Assembly: GCF_006715095.1 (NCBI RefSeq)
Contig: NZ_VFMO01000001.1
Location: 1,116,001 to 1,180,000, forward strand
Direction: 5' to 3'
DNA from: Yimella lutea
GTDB taxonomy: Bacteria; Actinomycetota; Actinomycetes; Actinomycetales; Dermatophilaceae
DNA length: 64,000 nucleotides
This document shows, in pieces, positions 27,665-37,072 of this stretch. Positions within the stretch are counted from its first letter, which is position 1. Every line of letters begins with the position of its first letter. The translations under genes were made by a program, and so were the position numbers. The notes under the pieces were generated by a model. The model had not been told where the DNA came from. It did no database searches and saw nothing but the letters and a program-made list of their open reading frames with translations.

Positions 27665-27726
27665 AAATCCGCGTGAGTTTGTGCCCTTCGCCGGGCCCGG
27701 CGAAGGGCACAAACTCACGCGGATTT
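27665..27726. repeat. Perfect 62-bp palindrome, likely bidirectional terminator
   Basis: Bases 27665-27695 are the exact reverse complement of 27696-27726, with no loop; the centre is CCGGGCCCGG. The left arm begins AAATCCGCGTGAGTTTGTGC. It starts 9 bp after the cbiO stop and its last base is the first base of the pfkB-family TGA (27726-27728), so it fits exactly between convergent genes. Confidence 0.95.
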
Positions 27727-28649
27727 CAGTCGATTGCGAGGTCTGCTCGGGTCGGCGGGTTGGCTCCGGCACGGGACACCGTGATCGATGCCGCCGCGAC
27801 TGCACGTTCGAGTGCGGGCAGGACGTCGTCCCAGCCGGCTTTCTGAAACCGGGACCGTGCTGCGAGGCTGCCCAGGAAGCCGGCGTCCGACAGGCCGCTC
27901 AATAGCCCGGACATGAACGAGTCGCCCGCACCGACCGTGTCGGTCACCGAAACCGATTGGCCGGCAACGGTTTTCACCGCATCGTCGGAGCCGGCGGACG
28001 GCAGGCAGGCGACCGCACCGTCGGACCCCCGCGTCACGACGACCAAGGCCGGACCGAGCTGCGCCCACAGGCGCGCGATCTCCTCGACCGGTACCTCGCC
28101 GTACAACCAGCGCACATCCTCGTCACTGGCCTTGACCACGTCGCAGAGCCCGACCAACTGCTCGATGTCGGACCGCGCGTCGCCCGGCTCACCCATCAGC
28201 TGCGGACGGCAGTTCGGGTCGTAGGAAATGGTGCCGTGGGCGCGTTGGGTGAAACACGCCTCGCGGATGGCGGACGCGCCCGGTTGCAGTACGGCCGCGA
28301 TGGATCCGGTGTGCAGGTGCTCGGCCGCGGGAAGCTCGTACGGCACCTGCCAGTCGATGTCGAACGTGTACGTCGCCGCACCCGTCTCGTCGAGGACGGC
28401 CTCCGCGGTGGCCGTACGTTCGGCACCGTCGCTGCCGGCCACCAACTGGACGTCGTCCGCGGCGAGGTGCGCGCGGATCGCGGCGCCGCGGTCGTCGTCC
28501 CCGATGAACGTGGCCAGTTGTGCCGGGTGCCCGAGCCGGGCCAGCCCTATGGCGACGTTAAGCGGCGACCCACCGACATGCTCGGCGACCTCGCCGTTCA
28601 CCGGGCGCACGACGTCCACAAGCGCCTCACCGACCACCAACGTCCGCAT
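27726..28649 (-). CDS. PfkB-family carbohydrate kinase (fructokinase-like)
   Basis: This 307-residue kinase has the ribokinase-fold motifs: VVGEALVDVV at the N-terminus, GGSPLNVAIGLARLG, and the C-terminal DTVGAGDSFMSGLL with the catalytic Asp. The pattern is nearest to fructokinases, so fructose is the likely substrate. It starts 14 bp after glpX, giving a fructose-1,6-bisphosphatase/fructokinase pair in one operon. The ATG at 28649 matches the family start MRTLVVGE. Confidence 0.88.
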   Translation of the reverse strand: MRTLVVGEALVDVVRPVNGEVAEHVGGSPLNVAIGLARLGHPAQLATFIGDDDRGAAIRAHLAADDVQLVAGSDGAERTATAEAVLDETGAATYTFDIDWQVPYELPAAEHLHTGSIAAVLQPGASAIREACFTQRAHGTISYDPNCRPQLMGEPGDARSDIEQLVGLCDVVKASDEDVRWLYGEVPVEEIARLWAQLGPALVVVTRGSDGAVACLPSAGSDDAVKTVAGQSVSVTDTVGAGDSFMSGLLSGLSDAGFLGSLAARSRFQKAGWDDVLPALERAVAAASITVSRAGANPPTRADLAID

Positions 28650-28663
28650 GATCAAGATTCCGC

Positions 28664-29653
28664 TCAGCGGTAGTCGTCGACCTTGGCCGCGATGTGCCGG
28701 GCCTCGACCATCCGGATGGTGCCACTGGTGGAACGCATCACCAGCGACTGCGTGGTGGCGCCGCCACCTTCGTAGTGGACGCCCTTGAGTAGTTCGCCGT
28801 CGGTGATGCCGGTGGCGACAAAGAAGCAGTTGTCGCTCTTGACCAGTTCGTTGGTCGACAGCACCGCGTCGATGTCGTGACCGGCATCGATCGCGCGCTG
28901 CTTCTCGTCGTCGTCGACGGGCCACAGACGACCCTGGATGACGCCACCCATGCAGCGCATCGCGCACGCGCTGATGATCCCCTCGGGGGTGCCACCGATA
29001 CCGAGCAGCAGGTCGATACCGGTGCCCTCGCGGGCGGCCATGATCGAGCCGGCGACGTCGCCGTCGCTGATGTAGCGGATGCGGGCGCCGGCGTCGCGCA
29101 CCTGGCGACCGAGCTCCTCGTGGCGCGGGCGGTCGAGCATCACGACGGTGACGTCGGAACGGTTCATTCCCTTGGCCTTGGCGACCCGTCGGATGTTCTC
29201 GGCGACCGGCAAGCGGATGTCGACGACGTCGGCCGCTTCCGGGCCCGCCGCGAGCTTGTCCATGTAGAAGACCGCGCTGGGGTCGTACATCGAACCGCGC
29301 TCGGAGACCGCCATGACCGACACCGCGTTGTTCATGCCCTTCGCGGTGAGGGTGGTGCCGTCGATCGGGTCGACCGCGACGTCGACCTCGGGGCCGGTGC
29401 CGTCACCGACACGCTCGCCGTTGAACAGCATCGGCGCGTTGTCCTTTTCGCCCTCACCGATCACGACCACGCCGTTCATCGCGACGGTGGAGATCAGTTC
29501 GCGCATGGCTGCGACGGCAGCGCCGTCGGCGATGTTCTTGTCGCCACGGCCCACGAATCGTGCGCCGGCCATTGCGGCGGCCTCGGTGACACGCACCAGT
29601 TCGAGCGCGAGGTTGCGGTCGGGTTTGATCGAGATCGACGGTTGTTCGGACAT
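28664..29653 (-). CDS. glpX: Fructose-1,6-bisphosphatase class II
   Basis: This 329-residue gluconeogenic enzyme dephosphorylates fructose-1,6-bisphosphate. Motifs: [37 protein letters not shown] (metal and substrate site) and [15 protein letters not shown]. The start at 29653 gives [27 protein letters not shown] and has GGAG upstream; TAGGCT (29688-29693) is a candidate -10. Confidence 0.96.
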   Translation of the reverse strand: MSEQPSISIKPDRNLALELVRVTEAAAMAGARFVGRGDKNIADGAAVAAMRELISTVAMNGVVVIGEGEKDNAPMLFNGERVGDGTGPEVDVAVDPIDGTTLTAKGMNNAVSVMAVSERGSMYDPSAVFYMDKLAAGPEAADVVDIRLPVAENIRRVAKAKGMNRSDVTVVMLDRPRHEELGRQVRDAGARIRYISDGDVAGSIMAAREGTGIDLLLGIGGTPEGIISACAMRCMGGVIQGRLWPVDDDEKQRAIDAGHDIDAVLSTNELVKSDNCFFVATGITDGELLKGVHYEGGGATTQSLVMRSTSGTIRMVEARHIAAKVDDYR

Positions 29654-29764
29654 GGGTCTCCTTCGAACGGGCGTGGGGCTTGGGCTGAGCCTATCGGCCA
29701 TGTGGCGTGCGCCACCGTCCGATCCGGGTAGTCGATGGCGCGGTCACGCCCGCGATGAGGGACG

Positions 29765-30376
29765 ATGGACGGCGTGACCGTCGACGAAACCGCCACGCAG
29801 CAGCACCCGCAGGAGCCCGGCACGCAGCAGCCGGCACCGAAGCGACGGGGTATGCGCGGTAACGCAAAGAGCATGATCATCTCGATGCTCGTCGTCATGC
29901 TCGGCGTCATCGGTTGGAACGCGCTGATTCCCCGGGTGAACAAGATCGATCGCGAAGGCGTCGACGTCGCCGCCATCGCGCGCGAGACCAACATCTCGCT
30001 GAAGTGGCAGGTGTCCTACCCGCAGCCGGCGCCGAAGGAGTGGATCCCTGCCAACGTCCGGGTCATCCGTTTCCAGAACCAGCCACCGACCTGGCAGGCC
30101 GGCTACGACCTGCCCGACAGCAAGTACATCGCCGTCCAGCAGACGGCCGAACCCACCGAGATGTGGGTGAAGCACCAGACCAACTACGCCGAACCGCAAG
30201 GCACGGTGCAGGTCGATGGTGCCGAGTGGACCAAGCTGTACCGCTCGAGCAACAAGCAGTCGTCGCTGGTGCGCAAGGATCCGTTGAACGGCCTCTCGAC
30301 GATTGTGACCGGTCGTGGCGAGTGGTCCGAGCTGCAGAAGTTCGCCTCGCTGTTGAAGCCGGCCAAGACGTCCTGA
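29765..30376 (+). CDS. DUF4245 membrane-anchored protein
   Basis: This 203-residue protein has a basic N-terminal region, one membrane helix (about 35-55, MIISMLVVMLGVIGWNALIP) and an extracellular DUF4245 domain with NVRVIRFQNQPPTWQAGYDLP and YIAVQQTAEP. Members are common beside glpX in actinobacteria, as here on the opposite strand; function is unknown. GTG 29777 is an alternative start, 7 bp after GACGAT, and may be the leaderless one. Confidence 0.82.
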   Translation: MDGVTVDETATQQHPQEPGTQQPAPKRRGMRGNAKSMIISMLVVMLGVIGWNALIPRVNKIDREGVDVAAIARETNISLKWQVSYPQPAPKEWIPANVRVIRFQNQPPTWQAGYDLPDSKYIAVQQTAEPTEMWVKHQTNYAEPQGTVQVDGAEWTKLYRSSNKQSSLVRKDPLNGLSTIVTGRGEWSELQKFASLLKPAKTS

Positions 30377-30438
30377 GGTTCGCCCTCGGCAATCGGTCCT
30401 GGTAGCAACCGGTTTCGTTTACTACGGATGTAGCGAGG

Positions 30439-30696
30439 TCAGTCGTCGGCGGGCTCGTCGCCGGTGAGTTGCTGCACCCGCTCCTGCGCGTCGTCCAGCC
30501 AGGTGTGGCAGTGCTTGGCCAAGGCCTCGCCGCGCTCCCACAGCCGCATCGACTCCTCGAGCGACACCGAGCCGGCCTCCAACGTCGAGACGATGCGGGC
30601 CAGCTCGTCCCTCGCCTCTTCGTAACCGAGTTCCTTCACGTCGGCGAACTCGTCGCCGGCGGCGGCTGCTTCGGTCTTCGGTTGCTGCTTCGGCAT
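30439..30696 (-). CDS. xseB: Exodeoxyribonuclease VII small subunit
   Basis: This 85-residue helical subunit carries the family core GYEEARDELARIVSTLEAGSVSLEESMRLWERGEALAKHC. Start ATG 30696 is 7 bp after TAGGCT (30704-30709), whose first three bases are the xseA stop codon. It may thus be both coupled to xseA and expressed from its own leaderless transcript. Confidence 0.94.
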   Translation of the reverse strand: MPKQQPKTEAAAAGDEFADVKELGYEEARDELARIVSTLEAGSVSLEESMRLWERGEALAKHCHTWLDDAQERVQQLTGDEPADD

Positions 30697-30706
30697 GCGT
30701 GCCAGC

Positions 30707-31945
30707 CTACGACGCGGGCTCCGCGACGGGACGGACGGCGAAGTCGCCGCGCGCCACGGTGACCCGCAGCAGGTCGTCCGCTGAGACGTCCGCGACGTCG
30801 GTGATCACGGTGCTGTCGACCTGACGCACGACCGCATACCCGCGCTCAAGGATCTGCTGCGGCGACAGTGCGCGCAGTTGCCCCTGCAGGTGCGTAACGC
30901 TGTCGTGCGAGCGTTCGAGCCTGTGCGACAACCGAAGTCGTGCGCGTTCCTGCAGTCGGACGATCTCCTCGCGGCGCGTCTGCACCATCGTCTGCGGGTC
31001 GGCGAGCACCGGACGGCTGGTCAGCATGTCGATCCGCTGGCGTTCGTGGGAGATGCGCCGGTGCAGGCTGTGTGCACCCGTCTCGCGCAACCGGCGAACA
31101 CCGGCAAGCTGCTCCTGCAGGTCGGGGACGATCAGCTTTGCCGCGTCGGTCGGGGTGGACGCGCGGACGTCGGCGACGAAGTCGAGCAACGGACTGTCCA
31201 CGTCGTGCCCGATGGCGCTGACCACGGGGGTGCGCGCCGACGAGATCGCTCGGATCATCGTCTCGTTGGAGAACGGCAGCAGATCCTCGAACGATCCGCC
31301 GCCTCGGGCGATCACGATGACATCGATGTCGGGATGCGCGTCGAGCTCGCTCAGCGCGGTGGTGACCTCCTCGACCGTCGACGACCCCTGGACGGCAACC
31401 TGCCGGATCTCGAATCGCGTGGCCGGCCAACGGCGCCGAGCGTTCTCGACCACGTCGCGCTCGGCCGCGCTGTTGCGTCCGCAGATGAGTCCGACGGTCT
31501 TGGGGACGAACGGCAGCGGCCGCTTGCGGGACGCATCGAACACCCCTTCGCTGCGCAGCAACTGCTTGAGGCGCTCGACCCGGGCGAGCAGTTCGCCGAT
31601 GCCCACGGCGCGGATCTGACGCGCGTCCAACTGCAGCGAACCGTTGCGCGACCAGAAGGTCGGCTTGGCATGCATCACCACGCGAGCGCCCGGCTGCACG
31701 GACGGTCCCATCGCGTTCAGCGTGTTGACGTGGGTGGTGACCGACATCGACAACTCCGTGTCGGCGTCGCGCAGGGTGAGGAAGACGGTGGGCGCTCCCG
31801 GACGGCGGTTGACCTGCACCAGCTGCCCCTCGACCCAGACCGGTGACATCTTGTCGATGTAGTCGCCGATCTTCATACTCAGCAGGCGCAGCGGCCATGG
31901 CTCGTCGGCCGTGGTGTCGGCGGCCTTCTCGGGCAGGGGAGTCAC
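30707..31945 (-). CDS. xseA: Exodeoxyribonuclease VII large subunit
   Basis: This 412-residue nuclease subunit has an N-terminal OB fold (YIDKMSPVWVEGQLVQVNRRPG...FLTLRD) and the catalytic block (GLICGRNSAAERDVVENARRRWPATRFEI, then VIARGGGSFEDLLPFSNE). The start is placed at GTG 31945, 7 bp after TATTCT (31953-31958); an upstream in-frame ATG would add 32 residues of unconserved sequence. With xseB it degrades single-stranded DNA to oligonucleotides. Confidence 0.93.
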   Translation of the reverse strand: MTPLPEKAADTTADEPWPLRLLSMKIGDYIDKMSPVWVEGQLVQVNRRPGAPTVFLTLRDADTELSMSVTTHVNTLNAMGPSVQPGARVVMHAKPTFWSRNGSLQLDARQIRAVGIGELLARVERLKQLLRSEGVFDASRKRPLPFVPKTVGLICGRNSAAERDVVENARRRWPATRFEIRQVAVQGSSTVEEVTTALSELDAHPDIDVIVIARGGGSFEDLLPFSNETMIRAISSARTPVVSAIGHDVDSPLLDFVADVRASTPTDAAKLIVPDLQEQLAGVRRLRETGAHSLHRRISHERQRIDMLTSRPVLADPQTMVQTRREEIVRLQERARLRLSHRLERSHDSVTHLQGQLRALSPQQILERGYAVVRQVDSTVITDVADVSADDLLRVTVARGDFAVRPVAEPAS

Positions 31946-31992
31946 GCTGCCGAGAATAAGCCGCGTTCGTCTTGCCGACGTGGGCACATGGA

Positions 31993-32038
31993 AAGGTCCC
32001 GCGTATGTCCTCCCCTGAATGACATACGCGGGACCCTT
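31993..32038. repeat. Strong hairpin between divergent xseA and ispH
   Basis: GGTCCCGCGTATGTC (31995-32009) pairs perfectly with its complement at 32021-32035 around an 11-base loop, and flanking AA/TT extend it. On the minus strand it is followed by TTTCC, so it looks like a leftward terminator, but no gene ends there. Confidence 0.75.
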
Positions 32039-32197
32039 CACCCCCGTGAGCGCGGCACCCCCGTGTCCGCGTCATAACCATCGACGCCGTGACCGCGGTG
32101 AACGGTTGCCTGGAGTCGGGAAGATCTCGCGATGTGAGACAGATCGCAGGGTGGCTGCAATTCGGGACGCGGCGCTCGCTCACCTACCATGGCAAGC

Positions 32198-33232
32198 ATG
32201 ACTTCGACGACCGAGACCGTTCGCGCTGAGAGCACCGACACCAAGCGCGTCCTGCTGGCTGCGCCGCGGGGGTACTGCGCCGGTGTCGACCGCGCGGTCA
32301 TCACCGTCGAGAAGGCGCTCGACCTGTACGGACCGCCGGTGTACGTCCGCAAGGAGATCGTGCACAACAAGCACGTGGTGACCACGCTGGAGAAGCGTGG
32401 GGCGATCTTCGTCGACGAGACCCAGGAAGTACCCGAGGGCGCCACGGTCATCTTCTCCGCCCACGGAGTCGCGCCGGTCGTGCATGACGAGGCCGCTGCG
32501 CTGTCGTTGAAGACGATCGACGCCACCTGCCCGCTGGTCACCAAGGTGCACCGCGAGGCCAAGCGGTTCGCGTCCGACGACTTCGACATCCTGCTCATCG
32601 GGCACGAGGGCCACGAGGAGGTCGTCGGCACGTCCGGCGAGGCACCCGAGCACATCACGCTCGTGGAGAGCCCTGACCACGTCGACGAGGTCACCGTGCG
32701 CGATCCGGAGAAGGTCGTCTGGCTGTCGCAGACCACGCTGTCGGTCGACGAGACGATGGAGACCGTGCGCCGGCTGCGGGAGAAGTTCCCCAAGCTGCAG
32801 GATCCGCCCTCGGACGACATCTGTTACGCCACGCAGAACCGTCAGCTTGCGGTGAAGCAGATGGCGCCCGACACCGATCTGATGATCGTGGTCGGCAGCC
32901 GCAACTCCTCCAACTCGGTGCGCCTGGTCGAGGTGGCCGTCGAGCACGGCGCCCGGGCCGGGTATCTGGTCGACTACGCCGACGAGATCGACGAAGCGTG
33001 GCTCGAGGGCGTCTCGACGGTCGGCGTCACCTCCGGTGCATCGGTGCCGGAGGTGCTGGTGCGCGATGTGCTGAGCTACCTGGCCGAGCGCGGTTACGAG
33101 GACGTCAAGCCGATCGTGGCCGCCGAGGAGAGCCTGCTGTTCTCGCTCCCGAACGAACTACGTCGCGACCTCAAGGCCAAGAACGGCGCGGACGCCGACA
33201 AGGTGCGCCACGACGCCGGCTCACTGCACTGA
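32198..33232 (+). CDS. ispH: 4-hydroxy-3-methylbut-2-enyl diphosphate reductase IspH
   Basis: This iron-sulfur enzyme makes IPP and DMAPP in the last step of the MEP isoprenoid pathway. Cluster cysteines lie in [25 protein letters not shown] and the SGASVPE region context; [12 protein letters not shown] and FSAHGVAP are hallmarks. ATG 32198 is preferred over ATG 32189 because TACCAT (32185-32190) sits 7 bp upstream of it and overlaps the earlier ATG. The protein is then 344 residues. Confidence 0.94.
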   Translation: MTSTTETVRAESTDTKRVLLAAPRGYCAGVDRAVITVEKALDLYGPPVYVRKEIVHNKHVVTTLEKRGAIFVDETQEVPEGATVIFSAHGVAPVVHDEAAALSLKTIDATCPLVTKVHREAKRFASDDFDILLIGHEGHEEVVGTSGEAPEHITLVESPDHVDEVTVRDPEKVVWLSQTTLSVDETMETVRRLREKFPKLQDPPSDDICYATQNRQLAVKQMAPDTDLMIVVGSRNSSNSVRLVEVAVEHGARAGYLVDYADEIDEAWLEGVSTVGVTSGASVPEVLVRDVLSYLAERGYEDVKPIVAAEESLLFSLPNELRRDLKAKNGADADKVRHDAGSLH

Positions 33233-33341
33233 GGTCATTCCTCCGCCGTCGCTGACATCGGCGCCAGTGGCGCGGGGTATCGAGATTCGCTCGCGTCCTG
33301 ACGCGGGCGGTTCTCGTCACCCCAGGCATCTGGCCGAAGCT

Positions 33342-34595
33342 TCAGCGGGCGGCGGCACTCGCCCGCCGGGACCGTGCCGCGACGTAGGCCAGGCGCACCA
33401 AACGGGCCAGCGTCGTGCCGATCACCAGGCCGAGGGCGACCGCGAGGATCACGCCGGCCGCGAGAGCTGCGGTCGGGCCGGAAAGCTCCGGTTCCAGCCC
33501 GAGTTGAGCGACCGAGACCAGGCCGATCGACCCTGGCACGAGCAGCCAGAAGCTCGGTAGGAAGAGCACCATGCGGGGCAACCCCCGGCGAAGCACCGCG
33601 ACAGACCACGCAGTGACGCTCGCAACGATCGCGCCCACGAAGGCACCGGTCCAGGCGGTGTTCGTCAGTGCTTGGGTGATCAGCTGAGCGGTCATCGTCG
33701 CGGCGAGCACCAACAGCACCCAGGGCGCGATGGTCCGAGGCACGGACTCCTGCAAGCAGATCCCGGCGGTCACCAGCAGCAGTCCGAGAGCCGGGCTCCA
33801 CCAGCCGAGGTCGTCGGTGCGGGCGTTCTGCAGGGCTCCGGCGTCGACGTCCAACAGTGCAGCGGCGCCGACGATGCCGATTGCGAACATCACCAATTGC
33901 GTTGCGCCCGAAGTCAATCGGGCTGTTCCGCTGACGACCGCACCATTGACCAGCTCAGAGAGGCCGGTCACGATCGTTGCGCCGGGAAGCAAGACCGCCA
34001 CCGGCGGCAGGAGGGTGCGCAATGGACTTGCCACGTAACCGTGTCGGTACGCCCAGAACGCGGCGAGCGAGACTCCGAACGCAGCCACGCATGGAAGGAG
34101 GGCAGCGGGTAGCAGCCCGCGTCCCGTGCCGCGCATGAGCATCGCGACGAACGGCGACATGAGTGCTCCGAACGCGACCGCTGCCCAGGACGGTTGCAGG
34201 ATGAGGGCCAGCCCGACGCCGACGCACAGACCGCCGAAGTACATCCCGCTGACGGGGTGTCGGTGCGGCTGGGCGCGAAGGCCCCGCAGGCGCAGAAGGG
34301 CTTCATCCGGATCCATCGAACCGGCCAGAAGGCCTTGCTGGATCGCAGCGACCGCTGCGGACTGATCGAGACGCAGCGGACCCTCGACGGACTCATAGGT
34401 CGCGGGTTTGCCGTGGCCGAGCGACAGCGCCACGCCGACCGGCTGCGCGTGCAGCTGGACGCCCGGGTGTCCGAGTCGAGTGGCGATGACCCGAATATCC
34501 CGCTCGACCTCATGCGATCCGGCGCCGCCGGCGATGAGTGCTGCAGACAGGTACACCAGCAGTTGGCGCACCTGGTCGTCACTGGCTCGGTTCAC
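33342..34595 (-). CDS. ThrE-type threonine/serine exporter
   Basis: This 417-residue membrane protein has the ThrE/DUF1212 architecture: a soluble N-terminal half (AGGAGSHEVERDIRVIATRLG) and about ten helices, with LPGATIVTGLSELVNGAVVSGTARLTSG as the diagnostic block. Corynebacterial ThrE exports threonine and serine; substrate here is inferred. It starts at GTG 34595, 7 bp after the TetR gene ends on the same strand, so that regulator probably controls it. Confidence 0.85.
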   Translation of the reverse strand: MNRASDDQVRQLLVYLSAALIAGGAGSHEVERDIRVIATRLGHPGVQLHAQPVGVALSLGHGKPATYESVEGPLRLDQSAAVAAIQQGLLAGSMDPDEALLRLRGLRAQPHRHPVSGMYFGGLCVGVGLALILQPSWAAVAFGALMSPFVAMLMRGTGRGLLPAALLPCVAAFGVSLAAFWAYRHGYVASPLRTLLPPVAVLLPGATIVTGLSELVNGAVVSGTARLTSGATQLVMFAIGIVGAAALLDVDAGALQNARTDDLGWWSPALGLLLVTAGICLQESVPRTIAPWVLLVLAATMTAQLITQALTNTAWTGAFVGAIVASVTAWSVAVLRRGLPRMVLFLPSFWLLVPGSIGLVSVAQLGLEPELSGPTAALAAGVILAVALGLVIGTTLARLVRLAYVAARSRRASAAAR

Positions 34596-34602
34596 CCGCC
34601 GA

Positions 34603-35190
34603 TTATTGCGGAGGGTCCGGTGCCCAACCGCGCAGCAGGGCGGCCTCGACCGCGCGGTAGAGCGATTCGTCAGCCAGTCCCTGGCTCTCCAGCGAGACGG
34701 CGCCGTGCACGGCGGCCCAGATGGCGCGAGCGATGAGCTCGGGATCCTCGGGGCGCAGCATGCCGGCGTCGACTGCTCGTGCGACGCGAGCGACCAAGGG
34801 GGCGAGGGCGCGCTCGCCCGCCTGAATCGTGCGACCGGTCTCGACCGGTTGGCCCAGACGTCCGCCGAAGATGACCGCGTAGAGGGCAGGGCGTTGGATG
34901 GCCCATCGTCGATAGGCGTCGCTCAGCGATCGGAGATCGACCAGTGGATCGTCGCTCAGCGGTGCGGACTCCTGGGCTGCGGCGAAGCTGGAGAGGGCGT
35001 CCACGACGGCGGCCTCGATCAGTTCGTTCTTTCCGCCGAACAAGGTGTAGATGGCGTTCGTCGAGGTCCCGGCGGCGCCGGCGACGCGCCGCAGCGACAG
35101 GCTGTCTGCGCCACCGTCGGCCAGTTGCTCGGTCGCGACACCGATCAGTCCGGTTCGCAGCGCATCGTCGTACACCTGGGGTCTTGCCAT
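34603..35190 (-). CDS. TetR-family transcriptional regulator
   Basis: This 195-residue repressor has a TetR helix-turn-helix (SLRRVAGAAGTSTNAIYTLFGGKNELIEAAV, about residues 32-62) and a C-terminal TetR_C-like domain (WAIQRPALYAVIFGG). The start at 35190 gives MARPQVYDDALR. It precedes the ThrE-like exporter and diverges from the DUF4188 gene across 64 bp that contain an AT-rich stretch (35206-35223, two ATAAC repeats), a possible operator. Confidence 0.88.
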   Translation of the reverse strand: MARPQVYDDALRTGLIGVATEQLADGGADSLSLRRVAGAAGTSTNAIYTLFGGKNELIEAAVVDALSSFAAAQESAPLSDDPLVDLRSLSDAYRRWAIQRPALYAVIFGGRLGQPVETGRTIQAGERALAPLVARVARAVDAGMLRPEDPELIARAIWAAVHGAVSLESQGLADESLYRAVEAALLRGWAPDPPQ

Positions 35191-35254
35191 ACCTCGAATC
35201 GTCTCATAACCTTGTTTTATAACGTCGTTCTGAAACTCGAAGAGGTGGTGCGCG

Positions 35255-35764
35255 ATGGCACGGACGGGCAGCGGGATCCACTGCGGCCGATACACGAACC
35301 AGCCGGTCGACGCAGCGGTCGTGTTCTTGATCGGTATGCGGTTCAACGCGATTCATCGGCCGGATCGGTGGGCGCCGGTCTTCACCGCGATGCCGAAGAT
35401 GCTGAAGTACCTCGCGCAGCGGCCCGAGGTGGGGATGATGGCGTACGACCTGTGGTTCGGCCGTACCACGCTCGCGCTGACCTACTGGCGCTCCGTGCAG
35501 CACCTGCAGGACTTCGCCTCCGACCGTGAGGCTCCCCACCTCGAGCCGTGGCGCGCGTTCATGCGGCGCGTCGGCGACGACGGCACGGTCGGCATCTGGC
35601 ACGAGACCTACGAGATCTCGCCCGGCAGTCACGAGACGGTCTACGCGAACATGCCGGCGTTCGGGCTCGGTAAGGCCGTCGGGGTTCGACCGGTCGGGGC
35701 GGGCACCACGACGGCTCGCCGGCGCATGCAGGAAGCCGGAACCGGCAGGCAGCTCACCGGTTGA
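35255..35764 (+). CDS. DUF4188 (dimeric alpha/beta barrel, monooxygenase-like) protein
   Basis: This 169-residue protein matches the DUF4188 pattern: VVFLIGMRFNAIHRPDRWAPVFTAMPKM, SVQHLQDFASDREAPHLEPWRAF, and GIWHETYEISPGSHETVYANMPAFGLGKA. The family has a ferredoxin-like fold; some relatives are called phenylacetaldoxime dehydratase-like or monooxygenases without firm proof. It is divergent from the TetR gene, hence a likely regulatory target. Confidence 0.78.
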   Translation: MARTGSGIHCGRYTNQPVDAAVVFLIGMRFNAIHRPDRWAPVFTAMPKMLKYLAQRPEVGMMAYDLWFGRTTLALTYWRSVQHLQDFASDREAPHLEPWRAFMRRVGDDGTVGIWHETYEISPGSHETVYANMPAFGLGKAVGVRPVGAGTTTARRRMQEAGTGRQLTG

Positions 35765-35765
35765 A

Positions 35766-36965
35766 TCAGGCCGATTCGGACCCGCGCTGCGTGCTCGGTG
35801 GGGCACCGAAGTCGAGGGCCGGTCGGCCGACCTCGTCGTCGAGCGCGTCGATGAGTTCAGCGGCGGTCAGTGGGCGCGGTGCCTGCTCGATCGGCGGCAC
35901 GTCGGGCACTGGCTCGGAAGCAAGACCCAGCGACTCCATCCGCCGCGCGGACACCAGCACACGTGCTTCGAGCGTGCCGACCATCGCGTTGTACGCCTCG
36001 ACCGACCGGCGCAACGAGTCGCCCATGCGATGGGTGTGCCTGCCCAGGGTGCCGAGGCGTTCGTACAGCTCGCGTCCGATCGTGAGCAGTTCCTGGGCAT
36101 TGGACTCCAGCGCGTCCTGACGCCATACCAGCGCCGTGGTCTGCAGGGCACTCAGCAAGGTGGCGGGGGAGACCAGCAGTACCCGGCGCGCCATCGCGCG
36201 ATCGATCAGGTCGGGGTCGGTACGGACCGCCGCCGCGAGGATCGCCTCGGACGGCACGAAGCAGAGCACCGCCTCGGGCGTCGTCGCGAAGCCGCTCCAG
36301 TAGTCCTTGGCCGACAGCGCCTCGACGTGGCCGCGCAGGGCGGTGCTGTGGGTGCGCAGCAGACGCTCGCGCTCGGTGTCGTCGACCTCGCCGGACTGCG
36401 CCGCGAGGAAGTGCTGGATCGGTGCCTTCGAGTCGACCACGAGCACTTTGCCACCGGGAAGGCGGACGACGGCGTCCGGGCGAATGTCTTTGCCGTGCCT
36501 ACTGATTGCGCGCACCTGTTCGTCGAAGTCGCAGTGCTTGATCAGGCCGGCGTGCTCAAGCACCCGGCGCAGTTGCATCTCACCCCAGGCCCCGGAGGTG
36601 TTCGAGGACTTGAGCGCACCGGCGAGCACCGCGGTCTGCTGATGGAGCGCGCCGGTGGTTTCGTTGACCGCGCGCAGTTGTGCACCGAGGGCGCCGTACT
36701 GGGACGCGCGGTCGCGTTCGAGCGCCTCCACCTGCCGCTCCACCCGGGCGAGCGTCGAGGAGAGCGGGGCCAGTGCCTGGGCGGTCTGCTGGTCTTCACC
36801 CAGCGCTGCTTCGAGGTCGATCACCCTCTCGCGCAGTAGCCCGGCCTCGGTGGTCGCGCCCACCATGCGCGCCTCGTACCGCGTGCGCAACCAGGACCAC
36901 AGCACCACTGCGGCCACCGCAGCACCGACGACCATGCCGAGGACGAAGAACCCGATCTGACTCAT
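35766..36965 (-). CDS. rmuC: DNA recombination protein RmuC
   Basis: This 399-residue protein starts with a membrane anchor (IGFFVLGMVVGAAVAAVVLWSWL), then a coiled coil (about 45-125) and the RmuC nuclease-like domain (WGEMQLRRVLEHAGL, DIRPDAVVRLPGGKVLVVDSKAP, CFVPSEAILAAAV). The start at 36965 matches other RmuC proteins. RmuC limits certain DNA rearrangements in E. coli. Confidence 0.92.
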   Translation of the reverse strand: MSQIGFFVLGMVVGAAVAAVVLWSWLRTRYEARMVGATTEAGLLRERVIDLEAALGEDQQTAQALAPLSSTLARVERQVEALERDRASQYGALGAQLRAVNETTGALHQQTAVLAGALKSSNTSGAWGEMQLRRVLEHAGLIKHCDFDEQVRAISRHGKDIRPDAVVRLPGGKVLVVDSKAPIQHFLAAQSGEVDDTERERLLRTHSTALRGHVEALSAKDYWSGFATTPEAVLCFVPSEAILAAAVRTDPDLIDRAMARRVLLVSPATLLSALQTTALVWRQDALESNAQELLTIGRELYERLGTLGRHTHRMGDSLRRSVEAYNAMVGTLEARVLVSARRMESLGLASEPVPDVPPIEQAPRPLTAAELIDALDDEVGRPALDFGAPPSTQRGSESA

Positions 36966-37072
36966 GACTTCAGCCTTGCATCGACCACCGACAAGCACCG
37001 TAGGCGGCGAACTGCCGCACGCGAGTCACCGGGGCGATAGATTTCGCACCGCACCCGCACCCAGGAGGACCT

